Assembly (NCBI GenBank): GCA_018716065.1
Contig: DVKJ01000011.1
Location: 1-32,963, forward strand
Source: Candidatus Pelethosoma merdigallinarum
Lineage (GTDB): Bacteria; Bacillota_I; Bacilli_A; RF39; UBA660
Length of the DNA: 32,963 nucleotides
Direction of reading: 5' to 3'
Position numbers and translations under genes: made by a program. The notes beneath the pieces are model-generated. The model was not told the DNA's origin. It worked only from the letters and a program-made list of their open reading frames with translations, and did not search any database. Positions 4,102 through 11,613 of the stretch are shown here, in pieces (positions within the stretch are counted from its first letter, which is position 1; each line of letters begins with the position of its first letter).

Positions 4102-4905
4102 ATGGGAAAAAATAAATATTGGTTAAAATTTTATAAAGATTTTTTAAAGTCTCCTCAAATGAAAGTGATACGAAAAATGTCAAACGGTACAGACTATTTA
4201 CTTCTTTATATTTCTTTAATGTTAGAAAGCATTGAATCTGCAGGACATCTACGTTTTACTGATACTATTCCATATAACGACGAAATGCTTGCCAGCATTA
4301 CTGATACGAATATTGATATTGTTCGTTCGGCGATGCAGATATTTCAACAATTAGGAATGGTCCAAATACTTGAAGATGATACTATTTTTTTACCAGAAGT
4401 GCCGAAACTTACTGGTAAAGAAGCTGAATCTACATCAAGAGTTAGGGAATGGAGATTAAAACATAAAGAAAATCTAAAGTTGTTACAATGTAACGCAGAT
4501 GTAACAGAATGTAACAATGATGTAACAAAATGTAACGACAATATAGAGAAAGAAAAAGAAATAGATAATAGAGAAGATATAGATATAGAGAAAGATATAG
4601 ATAATAGTTTATTGTTGTTGTTAGAAAAGAATTACGCGCGCACGATTACTAGTTTGGAAACAGATGAAGTGATGAGATTGCAAAATAAATATCCTAAAGA
4701 ATTAATAATTAGGGCTATTGAAATTTCAGTTATAAATAATGCTAAAAAACTTTCCTATGTTAATGGTATTTTAAAAAACTGGGAAAGTGAAGGAATAAAA
4801 TCTTTGAAAGATATTCGAGAGCGAAATAAAGATGATCCTAGCATAGATATACCTGAAGATGTGTTTAATTACGATTGGTTGAATAATAGAGAAGGAGTTG
4901 ATTGA
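4102..4905 (+). CDS. replisome organiser (phage_rep_org_N + DnaD-like C-terminus)
   Basis: Binds the phage origin and recruits the host helicase loader/helicase. 267 residues from ATG 4102 (TAGGAGG upstream; the longer frame to 4036 starts inside hairpin B and is rejected). Residues 1-105 match the phage replisome organiser N-terminal winged-helix type (KYWLKFYKDF, IPYNDEMLASI, LGMVQILEDD). Residues 130-147 are a seven-residue repeat CN-x-DVT-x encoded by the iterons. Residues 170-240 resemble the DnaB_2/DnaD C-terminal domain, ending in the YVNGILKNWESEGIKSLKD motif. Origin-inside-initiator is the lambda O / lactococcal phage arrangement. Confidence 0.88.
   Translation: MGKNKYWLKFYKDFLKSPQMKVIRKMSNGTDYLLLYISLMLESIESAGHLRFTDTIPYNDEMLASITDTNIDIVRSAMQIFQQLGMVQILEDDTIFLPEVPKLTGKEAESTSRVREWRLKHKENLKLLQCNADVTECNNDVTKCNDNIEKEKEIDNREDIDIEKDIDNSLLLLLEKNYARTITSLETDEVMRLQNKYPKELIIRAIEISVINNAKKLSYVNGILKNWESEGIKSLKDIRERNKDDPSIDIPEDVFNYDWLNNREGVD
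4481..4536. repeat. iterons: candidate phage replication origin
   Basis: TGTAAC occurs at 4489, 4500, 4510, 4521 and 4531, and inverted (GTTACA) at 4482. Steps of 11, 10, 11 and 10 bp put all copies on one face of the helix. About 75 bp of A+T-rich, GATATAGAT-repeated sequence follows (4540-4615), suitable as an unwinding region. The repeats lie inside the initiator gene. Confidence 0.75.
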
Positions 4906-4906
4906 T

Positions 4907-5407
4907 GTGTTTTTTATAAGCATTAAAAAGCATAACAGAATTGTAAATGATTTACATGCTAGTTACGTTCAAAAAATAGAGGATTTGGAAAAGGAAAATG
5001 AAACTAAAAGATGGAACTGGCTAAAAGAAAAGTCTAGTTATACTAGCAATCTAGAAAGAGAAAATAAAAGTCTTAAAGATAGTCAAAAAGTTCTTTCTGA
5101 AGATAATATTGCATTGCGTTTAGAAATTGGCTTATTAAAAGAAAATGTTGGTGATTACAAGGCACTCAAAGATGAATTGAAATTAGCAAAAAATTCAATC
5201 GGAGGTTTAAAATCTAGCATTACTCAAAAAAACAAAAAGATTATGAAGTTACAAAAAGAACTAAACATTGCTACAAATGGTGGATACAAGATTCGTAAAA
5301 TAAGGGGTACTAAAATTCCTAAAATGGAAACTTCAAAAGTGAGTAATGGTCCTAAGAATGCTCAAGTAAATAAGATACTGAAGGAATTAGGTGATCATAA
5401 TGATTGA
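4907..5407 (+). CDS. coiled-coil protein of the replication block
   Basis: 166 residues from GTG 4907, chosen because GAAGGAG lies nine bases upstream; the TTG at 4898 would overlap that site. Residues about 15-120 are a long, charged coiled coil (repeated LEKENE, LERENKSLKD, LKDELKLAKN). The tail is basic (YKIRKIRGTKIPK), which could touch nucleic acid. The start overlaps the end of the replisome organiser almost directly, so it is co-translated with it. No family recognised. Confidence 0.75.
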   Translation: MFFISIKKHNRIVNDLHASYVQKIEDLEKENETKRWNWLKEKSSYTSNLERENKSLKDSQKVLSEDNIALRLEIGLLKENVGDYKALKDELKLAKNSIGGLKSSITQKNKKIMKLQKELNIATNGGYKIRKIRGTKIPKMETSKVSNGPKNAQVNKILKELGDHND

Positions 5408-5708
5408 AAAATTATCTGAAGAAGTTTTTAATTCCTTGCCTTCAGATGTAAAGAAATATATTCTTCAGTTGGAAAGCGCTAATTTAGCTATGAGTCAACA
5501 AAACAATTTGCTTAATGAAAATTTTAAAGGACTTAAAAATAAAACTGAAATTATCAAAGAAATAAATTTTACTTATAAAACACGAGAAGATAAGCATAAT
5601 AACGTTCATTTTTACGAAGAAGGAAAAATAGAGTCTCTTTTATGGGTGTTGGGATTACCTGAAAATATATCTGATGCTGATATGAAGGAGTTGATAAAAA
5701 ATGTTTAA
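5400..5708 (+). CDS. hypothetical early phage protein
   Basis: 102 residues. ATG 5400 is preferred to GTG 5391 because AGGTG lies just before it. It overlaps the preceding gene by eight bases. The first 50 residues are helical (LSEEVFNSLPSDVKKYILQL...); the last 40 contain NNVHFYEEGKIESLLWVLG, which looks like a small ordered domain. Function unknown. Confidence 0.7.
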   Translation: MIEKLSEEVFNSLPSDVKKYILQLESANLAMSQQNNLLNENFKGLKNKTEIIKEINFTYKTREDKHNNVHFYEEGKIESLLWVLGLPENISDADMKELIKNV

Positions 5709-5910
5709 ATGTGATAGGTGCCATAAAATAACACAGCCTGGTGAAAAACTTACTAAGCATCCAGTTAAATATCGTGATAAAGTTTATCAGATTATGGATA
5801 CAAAATTTAAAGGCAGTATTGTTACTTCTTATGGTAAAGAAATCGTAAAGGAAATTAATTTGTGTGAATCTTGCACCAATAAAATTGCGGATGAAACGGA
5901 GGGAAGATAA
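5701..5910 (+). CDS. small zinc-finger-like protein
   Basis: 69 residues with CDRC near the N-terminus (Cys4/Cys7) and CESC near the C-terminus, a treble-clef or split zinc-ribbon pattern. It overlaps the previous gene by eight bases; AAGGAG precedes ATG. Resembles small Cys-pair proteins common in phage early regions. Role unknown. Confidence 0.72.
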   Translation: MFKCDRCHKITQPGEKLTKHPVKYRDKVYQIMDTKFKGSIVTSYGKEIVKEINLCESCTNKIADETEGR

Positions 5911-6005
5911 TGATGCAATATATCGTTGATTTATTACAAAATTTAGGGATTTTAATACTCTCCATTTGCGTTTTATCAATTTCTAGAAAAGAAAGGAAAA
6001 AGTAG
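5910..6005 (+). CDS. 31-residue membrane peptide
   Basis: ATG 5910 overlaps the preceding stop (TAATG) and has GGAGGG at good distance. The peptide has a hydrophobic helix (ILILSICVLSI) and a basic end, RKERKK. Tightly coupled, small and well spaced from its ribosome binding site, so probably real. Function unknown. Confidence 0.6.
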   Translation: MMQYIVDLLQNLGILILSICVLSISRKERKK

Positions 6006-6007
6006 AT

Positions 6008-6106
6008 ATGAAGAATAAAATTACTTTTTTAGAAATTTTATCAACAGTAATTATTATAGTTGTATTTATTATTATTTTGATTAGTTTTTTAGGAGGTATA
6101 AAATGA
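6008..6106 (+). CDS. 32-residue membrane peptide
   Basis: ATG 6008 with GAAAGGA upstream. After a short polar head the chain is almost pure hydrophobic (TVIIIVVFIIILISFL). The stop overlaps the next start (ATGA), showing translational coupling to the lipoprotein. Confidence 0.6.
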   Translation: MKNKITFLEILSTVIIIVVFIIILISFLGGIK

Positions 6107-6669
6107 AAAGAAAATTATTAATAGTAGGATTAATTAGTTGTAGTTTATTACTAACTGGATGTGAATTAGATGAGACTTCGACATCTTCAGATGTTGATAA
6201 TACATTAAGTGTCGGAGATAAATTGGTTGAAAATCAACCAACACCAACCGATATTGATTACAGTTTGGAAAGATATAATCTAATTAAAAGAGCATATTGG
6301 GTAAATGGTATGAGAGATAAAGCAAGATCATTGCCATCACCAATATCAGATATGCCTCTTGGTTACATCGTTTTATTAACTGATAATGGTTCAGTAGTTG
6401 GAAGATTTGTAGTTGATGGCAAAGTAACAAGTTTAAATAGTTATTTAACTCCAGATAGCGAATTTTATGAACAAGAATATTACGGTGGTGGTAGTTCTGT
6501 TGGTGATGGCAATCATTGGTTACCAGATGTTGATGGAAGTTATGGAAGCAACGATGATGGAATATTCTTCTTTACAACCGATGGAAAATATATTGAATGG
6601 ACCGGAACATATTTGTATAGTGATATACCTTTTGAAGTGGATGATCCTATTGTAAAGGTTGGTGAATAA
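6103..6669 (+). CDS. phage lipoprotein of the early region
   Basis: 188 residues. Signal peptide 1-19 with lipobox LTGC (Cys20); the mature chain starts with a Ser/Thr/Asp-rich linker and then a conserved-looking globular part (ERYNLIKRAYWVNGMRDKA, GYIVLLTDNGSVVGRFVVDG, SLNSYLTPDSEFYE) followed by a Gly-rich loop and an acidic C-terminus. I recognise this as a recurring hypothetical of Bacillota phages, without known role. It should be exported and anchored to the membrane early in infection, or remain cytoplasmic if not processed. Confidence 0.8.
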   Translation: MKRKLLIVGLISCSLLLTGCELDETSTSSDVDNTLSVGDKLVENQPTPTDIDYSLERYNLIKRAYWVNGMRDKARSLPSPISDMPLGYIVLLTDNGSVVGRFVVDGKVTSLNSYLTPDSEFYEQEYYGGGSSVGDGNHWLPDVDGSYGSNDDGIFFFTTDGKYIEWTGTYLYSDIPFEVDDPIVKVGE

Positions 6670-6670
6670 A

Positions 6671-7060
6671 ATGCAAAAATTCTTGTATATAATGCTAGGA
6701 ATAGTGTTAGTTATAGTTTTAATTTTTATAGTCTATGTAACATTTTTCCCAACTGGAAGAGCATTGATAAATTCTTATTCAAATACAATGCAAAAAGTTG
6801 ATGATGCAACCCTCTATGAGACTAGAAAACAAGTAGAAGATACTGCAAGAGCTAGCATTGCATCATATAAAACTGATAAGGCTACCTATGAACAATATAA
6901 GGATAGTGATGATCCAGAGAAACAAAGTTGGGCTGAACAAGCAAAAATGCGTGCCAATAAAACTGCCAATATTTTTAACGAATACATGTTAAAAAATAGT
7001 TATGTTTTTGAAGGAAATATTCCTGCAGATATAAATTATCAATTAGAAATTTTGGAATAG
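6671..7060 (+). CDS. membrane-anchored protein with cytoplasmic or outer helical domain
   Basis: 129 residues from ATG 6671. One N-terminal transmembrane helix (4-28), then a helical, charged domain containing YETRKQVEDTARASIASYK and QAKMRANKTANIFNEYML. It follows the lipoprotein by one base, so the two may form an envelope-associated pair. Function unknown. Confidence 0.75.
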   Translation: MQKFLYIMLGIVLVIVLIFIVYVTFFPTGRALINSYSNTMQKVDDATLYETRKQVEDTARASIASYKTDKATYEQYKDSDDPEKQSWAEQAKMRANKTANIFNEYMLKNSYVFEGNIPADINYQLEILE

Positions 7061-7071
7061 GAAGAATAATT

Positions 7072-7761
7072 ATGGCAACGTACCATAGAAGAATAAAAAG
7101 TAGTGCTGGTAAAGATAAAACTTTGCCTATCAAAGATAAAAAGCTCTTAAATCGTGTGATGGACTTTTTGAGATTGCAAATTGATTTAGCAAAAAGTGAT
7201 ATAAAAAAATACCAAGCATGGAGGAATTATATTTTATTTCTTCTCGGATTCAACTCTGCATTTCGTGCTGAAGATTTGCTACAGCTGAAAGTTAAGGATA
7301 TCGAAAAAGGATACTTCTCAATCAAAGAAAACAAAACTGGTAAATGGCAACATTTTAGAATGAATAAGTTATTGCTGGATGAGATAATGGAATATGTTAA
7401 CTATTACAATTTAAAAAGCAATCAATACTTATTCATGGGGCAAAAAAAGAAAGAAACTCACAACGGAAAAACTTTTGATGTAATTTATCCTATAACCAGG
7501 CAAAATTGTCAAAATGTAATTATTCCTAAAGTTATCAAAGGATGTGGTATAGATTTTCCATTCGGTATGCACAGTTTAAGAAAGACTTTTGGCTATCAAT
7601 GGTACAAAAATGGCGGTAGCCTTATAACTCTTATGAAGATGTATAACCACGAAGAACCATCCGTTACATTGCTATATGTTATGTGGGATAACGAAGACAT
7701 AGAAAAGGCTAGAGAGTCAATTTATATAGGTGGAATAAATGACAGATCAAGAAAAAAATGA
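7072..7761 (+). CDS. second tyrosine recombinase (short, XerC/D-like catalytic domain)
   Basis: 229 residues. All six catalytic positions are present: R65 (FRAEDLLQL), K88 (ENKTGKW), H167 and R170 (MHSLRKTFG), H193 (NHEEPS) and Y202 (LLYVMW). The N-terminal core-binding domain is reduced to about 45 residues, so it must bind DNA differently or act with a partner. It is placed in the early operon, far from the attachment site, directly before the sigma-like gene (23-base overlap), so it is not the primary integrase. Possible roles: genome dimer resolution, or a regulatory DNA-binding recombinase. Confidence 0.88.
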   Translation: MATYHRRIKSSAGKDKTLPIKDKKLLNRVMDFLRLQIDLAKSDIKKYQAWRNYILFLLGFNSAFRAEDLLQLKVKDIEKGYFSIKENKTGKWQHFRMNKLLLDEIMEYVNYYNLKSNQYLFMGQKKKETHNGKTFDVIYPITRQNCQNVIIPKVIKGCGIDFPFGMHSLRKTFGYQWYKNGGSLITLMKMYNHEEPSVTLLYVMWDNEDIEKARESIYIGGINDRSRKK

Positions 7762-8317
7762 AATGTTTTTAAGAAATGAAAAATTGATCTATTGGTATCT
7801 AGAAAAACATAAATTGTTATTTATGATAGATGAACTATATGATATTGCTTGTATTGCTCTTGCTAGTGGTATAAATAATTTTGATAAATCTATGGGAATT
7901 AGAGAAACAACATTTTTTGTAAAATGTATATCAAATAGCATTGCTAAATATTTTCAACTTCAAAATATTCCTAAGAGAAAATTAAAAGGCAAACTGCTGA
8001 GTTTGGATGAACCTATGCCTGGTTTTGATGGTTTAACTTTCAAAGAAACCGTTCCCGATTTAAGTGAAAACGTAGAAAGAAAAGTGGAATTAAATGAATT
8101 AAAGGACGTTTTAAATAAAGCTATAAATACATTGCCAGAATCCGAAAAAGATGTAATTCTTAGATATTATGGGATAAATAGAAAAAATCAAAATACTGTG
8201 GAAATTGCAAAAGATTTGAATTTAAGCAGAGCTGCAATATCTGCTAGAAAAAAAAGAGCTGTTAATAAATTAAAAAACGAATTAATTAAAATGAATTATA
8301 TTGATATTAAATTTTAA
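7739..8317 (+). CDS. sigma-70 family RNA polymerase sigma factor, phage-encoded
   Basis: 192 residues. Residues about 12-75 fit region 2 (YWYLEKHKLLFMIDELYDIA, then NNFDKSMGIRETTFFVKCIS). Residues 130-186 are a clear region 4 helix-turn-helix (LPESEKDVILRYYGI, TVEIAKDLNLSRAAISARKK). Region 3 is lacking, as in small sigma factors. AGGTGG precedes ATG. It probably redirects host polymerase to a set of phage promoters. It could also be an anti-host or ArpU-type regulator, but region 2 argues for a genuine sigma factor. Confidence 0.85.
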   Translation: MTDQEKNEMFLRNEKLIYWYLEKHKLLFMIDELYDIACIALASGINNFDKSMGIRETTFFVKCISNSIAKYFQLQNIPKRKLKGKLLSLDEPMPGFDGLTFKETVPDLSENVERKVELNELKDVLNKAINTLPESEKDVILRYYGINRKNQNTVEIAKDLNLSRAAISARKKRAVNKLKNELIKMNYIDIKF

Positions 8318-8331
8318 CGGAAAGGAAAAAT

Positions 8332-8565
8332 ATGCAAGATAAAAAATTATTAGAACTATTAGAAAATTTTGTTATAAAACTTGATAACGGAGAATTAAAC
8401 GAATATATTTGGAACAATTATATTTGTCAAGGAGATTTAAGAAGAACTGCTTTGGTTTTATCAAAAGGTGATTTCTGGGATTGTATTGATACTACTAAAA
8501 CGATTGATATTATTGAAAATATTGATAATGTCGATTTCTTAAATGATGAAAACAATTTATATTGA
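8332..8565 (+). CDS. hypothetical acidic protein
   Basis: 77 residues, acidic, mostly helical (LLELLENFVIKLDNGELNEYIW). AAAGGA precedes ATG. No family recognised. It sits between the sigma factor and another small accessory gene. Confidence 0.65.
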   Translation: MQDKKLLELLENFVIKLDNGELNEYIWNNYICQGDLRRTALVLSKGDFWDCIDTTKTIDIIENIDNVDFLNDENNLY

Positions 8566-8578
8566 AAGGGTGATCGTA

Positions 8579-9034
8579 ATGAACGTAAAAATAAATAAAG
8601 AGGAATTAATTAGCTTTTTAGAATATTTAGAAGATAAAGTAGAAGAGTGTTACAAGAAAGAAATTAAACAGTCTATTGAAAGGTTTTTAAAGAGGATAGA
8701 AAAAGAAAGTTCTAGGCGAGATTTAATGCATACAGATAATTTAAAACCTATGAGGCTCCTTGTTGTTGATGACAAGGGAAATGAAATGGAATTACAAGGA
8801 ACTGTGGAACTTGAACAATCATATCCTTATGAAGATATAGATCCTTATAAAGATTTATCAATTTCTCAATGGACTATGTCTGTTAATATCGAAAAATCAG
8901 AAACAATTAGCCGAAAAAAATTTATAAAATTATTGATGTCTAAAGGCATCCAAAGAAATGGTGCCAACGAAATAGCCAAATATATTTTAAATAAGAATGG
9001 TAAATATTCTTTGATGGATTTATTGAAGTGGTAG
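8579..9034 (+). CDS. hypothetical early protein
   Basis: 151 residues from ATG 8579 (AAAGGG eight bases upstream; the longer frame from 8543 overlaps the previous gene and lacks a site). N-terminal helical region rich in Lys/Glu (residues 1-45), a strand-rich middle (MRLLVVDDKGNEMELQGTVE) and a C-terminal helical part (SRKKFIKLLMSKGIQRNGAN) that resembles a small DNA-binding helix bundle. Function unknown. Confidence 0.68.
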   Translation: MNVKINKEELISFLEYLEDKVEECYKKEIKQSIERFLKRIEKESSRRDLMHTDNLKPMRLLVVDDKGNEMELQGTVELEQSYPYEDIDPYKDLSISQWTMSVNIEKSETISRKKFIKLLMSKGIQRNGANEIAKYILNKNGKYSLMDLLKW

Positions 9035-9045
9035 GTGAATAGAGT

Positions 9046-9357
9046 ATGAATTTATGGATAAGAAGTCAAGATAAAGAAAAATTAATAAGTTGTAATGATA
9101 TAGTAATTAACAACCATAGATACGACACTATGAACGAACATGGAAATAGAATAATGCATTTTAAAGGCTATGAAATAATAGGATACGTTGATAAAAATAC
9201 AGAATATGAAATATTAGGAATTTATGAAACTAAAGAAAGAGCATTAGAAATATTAGATGAAATACAAGAATTATTAGAATCGGTTCATATTACAGATATT
9301 TCTAAAAAAGAAGGAATAGTGGGAGCTAATATTTTTTATGAAATGCCGAAGGAGTAG
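9046..9357 (+). CDS. small phage accessory protein (KLWIRSQDK-type)
   Basis: 103 residues. It begins NLWIRSQDKEKLISC and ends its core with 'YETKERALEILDEIQELLE', a pattern I know from many Bacillota phages and conjugative elements: a small alpha/beta protein of unknown role. GGTG precedes ATG at 9046. Confidence 0.75.
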   Translation: MNLWIRSQDKEKLISCNDIVINNHRYDTMNEHGNRIMHFKGYEIIGYVDKNTEYEILGIYETKERALEILDEIQELLESVHITDISKKEGIVGANIFYEMPKE

Positions 9358-9359
9358 AT

Positions 9360-9788
9360 ATGAAGAGAATAGAAGAAATAAAACAAAATAAATATATTCA
9401 AATAGTCCAAGAAGGCAGAGATGGTTTTGGCGGTATTATTTATGATAAAAAAACTAGAACAAAGCTAAACTTCATACTGTCTTGGGGTGCCGGCTGGGAA
9501 CATTGCTCAGTTAGTATTACCGATAGATACAAAAGGTGTCCTAGCTGGGAACAAATGTGTTTTATTAAAGATTCATTTTGGAATGATGATGAATGTTGTG
9601 TAGAATACCATCCAGCTAAAAAAGATTATGTGAATAATCATGAATACTGTTTACATATTTGGAAACCAATAGATCAAGAAATACCAACTCCTCCAAGTCT
9701 TATGGTAGGCCTAAAAAAGGATTATTCTCCTGAAGAAATGACAAACCTAATCTCTATGATTAGAAATGGCGAATTACCAAGGTGGTGA
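9360..9788 (+). CDS. DUF7694-like phage protein
   Basis: 142 residues. Recognisable conserved core: FILSWGAGWEHCSVSITDR, PSWEQMCFIKDSFWNDDE, VEYHPAKKDYVNNHEYCLHI. The Trp/His/Cys-rich pattern is typical of the DUF7694 phage family (assigned from memory). Found in early accessory regions; biochemical function unknown. Confidence 0.72.
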   Translation: MKRIEEIKQNKYIQIVQEGRDGFGGIIYDKKTRTKLNFILSWGAGWEHCSVSITDRYKRCPSWEQMCFIKDSFWNDDECCVEYHPAKKDYVNNHEYCLHIWKPIDQEIPTPPSLMVGLKKDYSPEEMTNLISMIRNGELPRW

Positions 9789-9794
9789 ATGTTA

Positions 9795-10307
9795 ATGAAA
9801 TTAGAAGATTATAATGAATATTATATTCAAGGTTCAGACCATTATTTAATTCCTAAAGCAGTGTTTATAGAATTATATGAAAAGATGGCTAATTTTAGAG
9901 AAGAAGCCAAAGAGTTAGAAAGCCAGTTAAAAGGAACTACGCATTGCTTTGATGAAGCAGAACATGAACGATTAGAGCAAGAAAATCAATCACTAAGAAA
10001 GCAATTAGATTATCTAAGAAGTGGAGAATATTTTAATCAATTAAAATTTGAAGTATCTATGTTAGAACATATTATAGAAAATGGCGAAGTTTCAGAAGAA
10101 GATAAAAAATTTATTGACATGACACATAGAAATACAGAACTATTAGAACAAAATCAAAAATACAAAGAAGTAATAAATAAAGCTATTAAAGAATTAGAAA
10201 AAGGTATTAATTTTTGCAAAAACGATAGTCAAGAAGCTTTTGGTGTATGTAATATGGCTATTTTAAGAGAACAATCTATTTTAGAAATATTAAACGAGGA
10301 GGAATAA
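9795..10307 (+). CDS. coiled-coil accessory protein
   Basis: 170 residues from ATG 9795, which is nine bases after GGTGG; ATG 9789 is too close to that site. Residues 25-75 form a coiled coil (EELESQLKGT..., RLEQENQSLRKQLDYLRS). The C-terminal third (NQKYKEVINKAIKELEKG) is repeated in the gene at 12622 (NQKYKEVIDNAIVKLERY), so the two share an ancestral module. Confidence 0.72.
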   Translation: MKLEDYNEYYIQGSDHYLIPKAVFIELYEKMANFREEAKELESQLKGTTHCFDEAEHERLEQENQSLRKQLDYLRSGEYFNQLKFEVSMLEHIIENGEVSEEDKKFIDMTHRNTELLEQNQKYKEVINKAIKELEKGINFCKNDSQEAFGVCNMAILREQSILEILNEEE

Positions 10308-10508
10308 ATGATAAATATATTAGTTGGCTTACCGATTTTATTTTTAATAGTTTGTTTATTTTGGTATATGTTTTATTTCTTAAATAATGGATATTTTAAT
10401 GAACCGCCATCAATAATAAAGATTATCGGTATTATAGGATGGTTAGTAATTGCGATAGGAATTATATTGTTTTTTTCTTGGTTTATAGGTAAATTAATTT
10501 TAGAGTGA
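10308..10508 (+). CDS. small two-helix membrane protein
   Basis: 66 residues with two hydrophobic helices (about 3-27 and 39-63) joined by a short polar turn with NEPPS. It has the size and topology of a small holin but lies in the early block away from lysis genes, so an envelope or inhibitor role is equally possible. It starts directly after the preceding stop, with GAGGAGG as ribosome binding site. Confidence 0.7.
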   Translation: MINILVGLPILFLIVCLFWYMFYFLNNGYFNEPPSIIKIIGIIGWLVIAIGIILFFSWFIGKLILE

Positions 10509-10521
10509 TTAGGAGGTAAAT

Positions 10522-10794
10522 ATGAATAGAGAAATTGTTAGTTTTGATAATAAAAAATATATAAGAGAAGTTACATTATATTTCAATGATGAAAATAAGA
10601 ATGAATTTCTAAATGATGTAGATGATTGTTTAAAAAGAAATGAAATAGATGCTGATGTATTATTTATAGCATTAATAGAAAGTGCAAGGGATGTATGCAG
10701 AATTATCAATGAAGATTTTGATGATTATTTAAATAGATGTATTAGATTCGGTAGTATAGATGACTATTATATAAGCGAGGTAACTGATGACTAA
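10522..10794 (+). CDS. hypothetical acidic protein
   Basis: 90 residues, strongly acidic, with EIVSFDNKKYIREVTLYF then helices. AGGAGG precedes ATG. It overlaps the next gene by eight bases. No family recognised. Confidence 0.68.
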   Translation: MNREIVSFDNKKYIREVTLYFNDENKNEFLNDVDDCLKRNEIDADVLFIALIESARDVCRIINEDFDDYLNRCIRFGSIDDYYISEVTDD

Positions 10795-11002
10795 GGAAGA
10801 ATTGAATAAAGCATTTAATTTTTTGGAAAAGGAAATGAATAAGCATAAAAGATTTTATTTTAAATTAACTGATACAAATGAAATAACTGCATATTGGATA
10901 CACGATTGTAAATCATTTGCTCGGTTTGATATAAGTAAAATATCTGAAATAGTAGGATATGAGGTAAAAGATGAACAAGAATGGCTATGGCGAAATAATT
11001 AA
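10787..11002 (+). CDS. hypothetical small protein
   Basis: 71 residues: N-terminal helix rich in Lys/Glu, then a short strand-rich half (RFYFKLTDTNEITAYWIHD). Start codon coupled to the previous gene; GAGG upstream. No family recognised. Confidence 0.65.
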   Translation: MTKEELNKAFNFLEKEMNKHKRFYFKLTDTNEITAYWIHDCKSFARFDISKISEIVGYEVKDEQEWLWRNN

Positions 11003-11324
11003 TGGTAAAAGCACATATAAAATGATTGCTGATTTGCTTAGTATTGGAGAAACTATTGGCATTGGTTGGACTGATGAGTTAGACACACATTTAGATATAA
11101 TGTTTAAACTGGGTTTGGATGCTAAAAGTGGTAACTTTCAGAGAGGAATAAAATCTAATTATTTATTTGTTAGTATTATAGATCATACATGTTATGGATT
11201 TATGCCAGATACTATAAAAGATGGGACTTATATTCAAGAAAAATTAAATATGAATAATAAATGTGGTGATAAATTAGCCGAACTGATTAACGGAATTATA
11301 GGTGAGTTAAATGCTGACAATTAA
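10971..11324 (+). CDS. hypothetical protein
   Basis: 117 residues, overlapping the preceding gene by 32 bases. GAGGT lies just before ATG 10971. Internal segments LFVSIIDHTCYGFMPDT and KLAELINGIIGEL suggest a compact alpha/beta domain. No family recognised. Confidence 0.68.
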   Translation: MNKNGYGEIINGKSTYKMIADLLSIGETIGIGWTDELDTHLDIMFKLGLDAKSGNFQRGIKSNYLFVSIIDHTCYGFMPDTIKDGTYIQEKLNMNNKCGDKLAELINGIIGELNADN

Positions 11325-11613
11325 AGATACTGATGTAAGAGATTTAAAAGACATGATAATTAGTGCATTAAGGTATGCGCTAGGAAGAAGAACATATATA
11401 ACAAGTGAAACAGCGGAATTTATTAAAAGATATCCTGAATTAATTGATGAAAGAGTTAAGAGTGTTATGCTAAGAGATTTAGAGGAATACTTTCAAAAGA
11501 GGGAATCTTTTAAGTTTGATGATGAGTGTGATTTTAATACTTGGAAGAATTTATATAGTTGGTTAGAAAGGGTAAATACTAATGAAAACAAAGATAATAG
11601 AGTTATTAAATAA
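11311..11613 (+). CDS. conserved phage protein (ALRYALGRRTYI-type)
   Basis: 100 residues. The segment ISALRYALGRRTYITSETAE is a hallmark of a small hypothetical family widespread in Bacillota phages. The C-terminal half is helical with NTWKNLYSWLERV. It overlaps both neighbours. Role unknown. Confidence 0.75.
   Translation: MLTIKDTDVRDLKDMIISALRYALGRRTYITSETAEFIKRYPELIDERVKSVMLRDLEEYFQKRESFKFDDECDFNTWKNLYSWLERVNTNENKDNRVIK

Noticed and set aside
4540-4615. Possible CRISPR-like or satellite repeat (GATATAGAT)
   Set aside because: Irregular short A+T-rich repeat in coding sequence without spacers; better explained as an unwinding region.
5569-5979. 136-codon minus-strand frame
   Set aside because: Antisense to two coupled early genes, no ribosome binding site and no recognisable features.
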